Shown here: one piece after another, positions 28,682 through 29,462 of the stretch
How positions within the stretch are numbered: position 1 is the first letter of the stretch
Layout of the letters: each line of letters begins with the position of its first letter
Assembly (NCBI GenBank): GCA_964652975.1
Contig: CAZZCN010000036.1
Location: 1 to 29,462 of the forward strand
DNA length: 29,462 nt
Source: CAZZCN01 sp964652975
GTDB lineage: Bacteria; Bacillota; Clostridia; Saccharofermentanales; UBA5734
Direction: 5' to 3'
The notes under the pieces: model-generated
Told to the model about the DNA's origin: nothing
What the model saw: the letters and a program-made list of their open reading frames with translations, nothing else
Database searches by the model: none
Made by a program: the position numbers and the translations under genes

Positions 28682-29462
28682 ATGAAAATTTTCAATCGCA
28701 GAATAAACCATGCCACCCGTGTAAAAGAAAAAGCGAGCATCGCCGCTTTTTTCCCGTACCTTTCTAGAACCAGAGCCGAATCTGTTATTTATTTCAACAA
28801 AAAAATCGACATCACCAACGTTACCACCTTTTTGAACGAGAAAAAAAAAGAAGGCGTTAAAATTTCACTTTTTGTGCTTATCGTTGCTGCTATTTCAAAG
28901 ACATTTACCGAAAGACCTTTGCTTAACCGCTTTGTCCTTGGCAGGAGGATTTATCAGAGGGATGTTTTCGATGTGTCTTATGTTATCAAACGCAATCTGA
29001 CCGACGAGGGCGAAGAGCTTCTTACCACGGTTGCCGTCACACCCGACATGTCTCTAAAGGACATTGGCGCCGAGATGTTCAGGGTAGCCGAGGAGTTGCG
29101 GCAAAAGGAAGATGACGGGCTAGGGGATCTTATGAAGCTTTTCGGTGGTCTTCCAAGGCCGGTGATGAAGCTTTTGTTCGCCGGTATTAGATTTCTGGAT
29201 TATCACGGACGCGTTCCGGGATTCATTCGCAAAGAGCTGCCGTTTTACTGCTCCGTTTTTATTTCGAACCTTGGCAGCATAGGAGTCGATGCGCCATTCC
29301 ACCACCTTTACGAGCTGGGCACCACCTCTATCTTCCTTGCAATAGGCAAATCCCAGCTCACACCGGTTGTCAATCAGAAGACCGGTGAAGTCGAGGTAAG
29401 GCGGATCGTTAATTTGAATTTTACCGCGGACGAAAGAATTTGCGACGGCTTTTATTTTGCCA
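28682..29462 (+). CDS. E2-type (2-oxoacid dehydrogenase) acyltransferase-like domain protein, incomplete at the window end
   Basis: The frame opens at ATG 28682 (AAAGGGG upstream) and runs off the window after 260 codons. It resembles the catalytic domain of 2-oxoacid dehydrogenase E2 subunits/chloramphenicol acetyltransferase fold. Evidence is a conserved block FCSVFISNLGSIG-type segment (here FYCSVFISNLGSIG), LGTTSIFLAIG, and the final DERICDGFYFA, corresponding to the DHRxxDG active-site motif. There is no lipoyl or peripheral-subunit-binding domain, because the catalytic-like region begins almost at once. In the active-site motif the catalytic His position is occupied by Glu, so the usual acyl transfer is doubtful. 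It follows pssA by 40 bases on the same strand and is probably in the same operon; role unknown. Confidence 0.75.
   Translation, partial: MKIFNRRINHATRVKEKASIAAFFPYLSRTRAESVIYFNKKIDITNVTTFLNEKKKEGVKISLFVLIVAAISKTFTERPLLNRFVLGRRIYQRDVFDVSYVIKRNLTDEGEELLTTVAVTPDMSLKDIGAEMFRVAEELRQKEDDGLGDLMKLFGGLPRPVMKLLFAGIRFLDYHGRVPGFIRKELPFYCSVFISNLGSIGVDAPFHHLYELGTTSIFLAIGKSQLTPVVNQKTGEVEVRRIVNLNFTADERICDGFYFA

Overview
The window looks like a piece of chromosome from a low-GC, anaerobic, probably spore-forming member of the Clostridia. The signs are a stand-alone Spo0A effector-domain protein, a dockerin-bearing secreted protease, a two-subunit iron-sulfur (class I) fumarase, a DUF1858 redox-disulfide protein, AGGAGG-type ribosome binding sites, and the housekeeping blocks rplM-rpsI, birA/nadE and psd-pssA. 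I cannot name the genus from sequence alone.

Layout. 1-5.5 kb: secreted or envelope proteins, comprising an M14 zinc carboxypeptidase co-transcribed with a DUF3784/PH-like membrane protein, a cupin-like protein, and an M30-like metalloprotease ending in a type I dockerin. 5.5-12 kb: a visibly AT-richer, all-minus-strand block of unrecognised membrane-anchored and secreted proteins around one MacB-type ABC transporter with ATPase and permease in a single chain. 12-13.7 kb: a regulatory patch with a 66-residue Xre repressor, which has a strong promoter and an overlapping operator, and a divergent Xre-S24 regulator whose autocleavage residues are changed. 13.8-17.3 kb: a 1183-residue polytopic membrane protein with several internal repeats. 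17.8-20.5 kb: DUF1858 protein, tRNA-Thr(TGT), fumarase alpha/beta, HU. 20.7-23 kb: the Spo0A-C-like gene with a 35/36-bp tandem array over its start, then rpsI and rplM. 23.3-29.5 kb: PAP2-family phosphatase, NAD+ synthetase, biotin ligase/repressor, phosphatidylserine decarboxylase, a CDP-alcohol phosphatidyltransferase, and the beginning of an E2-like acyltransferase that runs off the window.

How the parts fit. psd, pssA and probably the acyltransferase-like gene form an operon; PssA and Psd are the two steps to phosphatidylethanolamine. The fumarase subunits are one transcription unit, as are L13 and S9. The best candidate for an undescribed system is the 5.6-12.0 kb minus-strand locus: a Sec-type secreted protein with two cysteines, three single-pass extracytoplasmic proteins, a two-helix 57-residue protein and a mechanotransmission-type ABC transporter. 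An internal terminator should make the secreted protein more abundant than the transporter. The second candidate is the Spo0A-C-like gene, whose upstream region and start codon lie in an ordered A-B-A-B repeat array that may be its own binding site.
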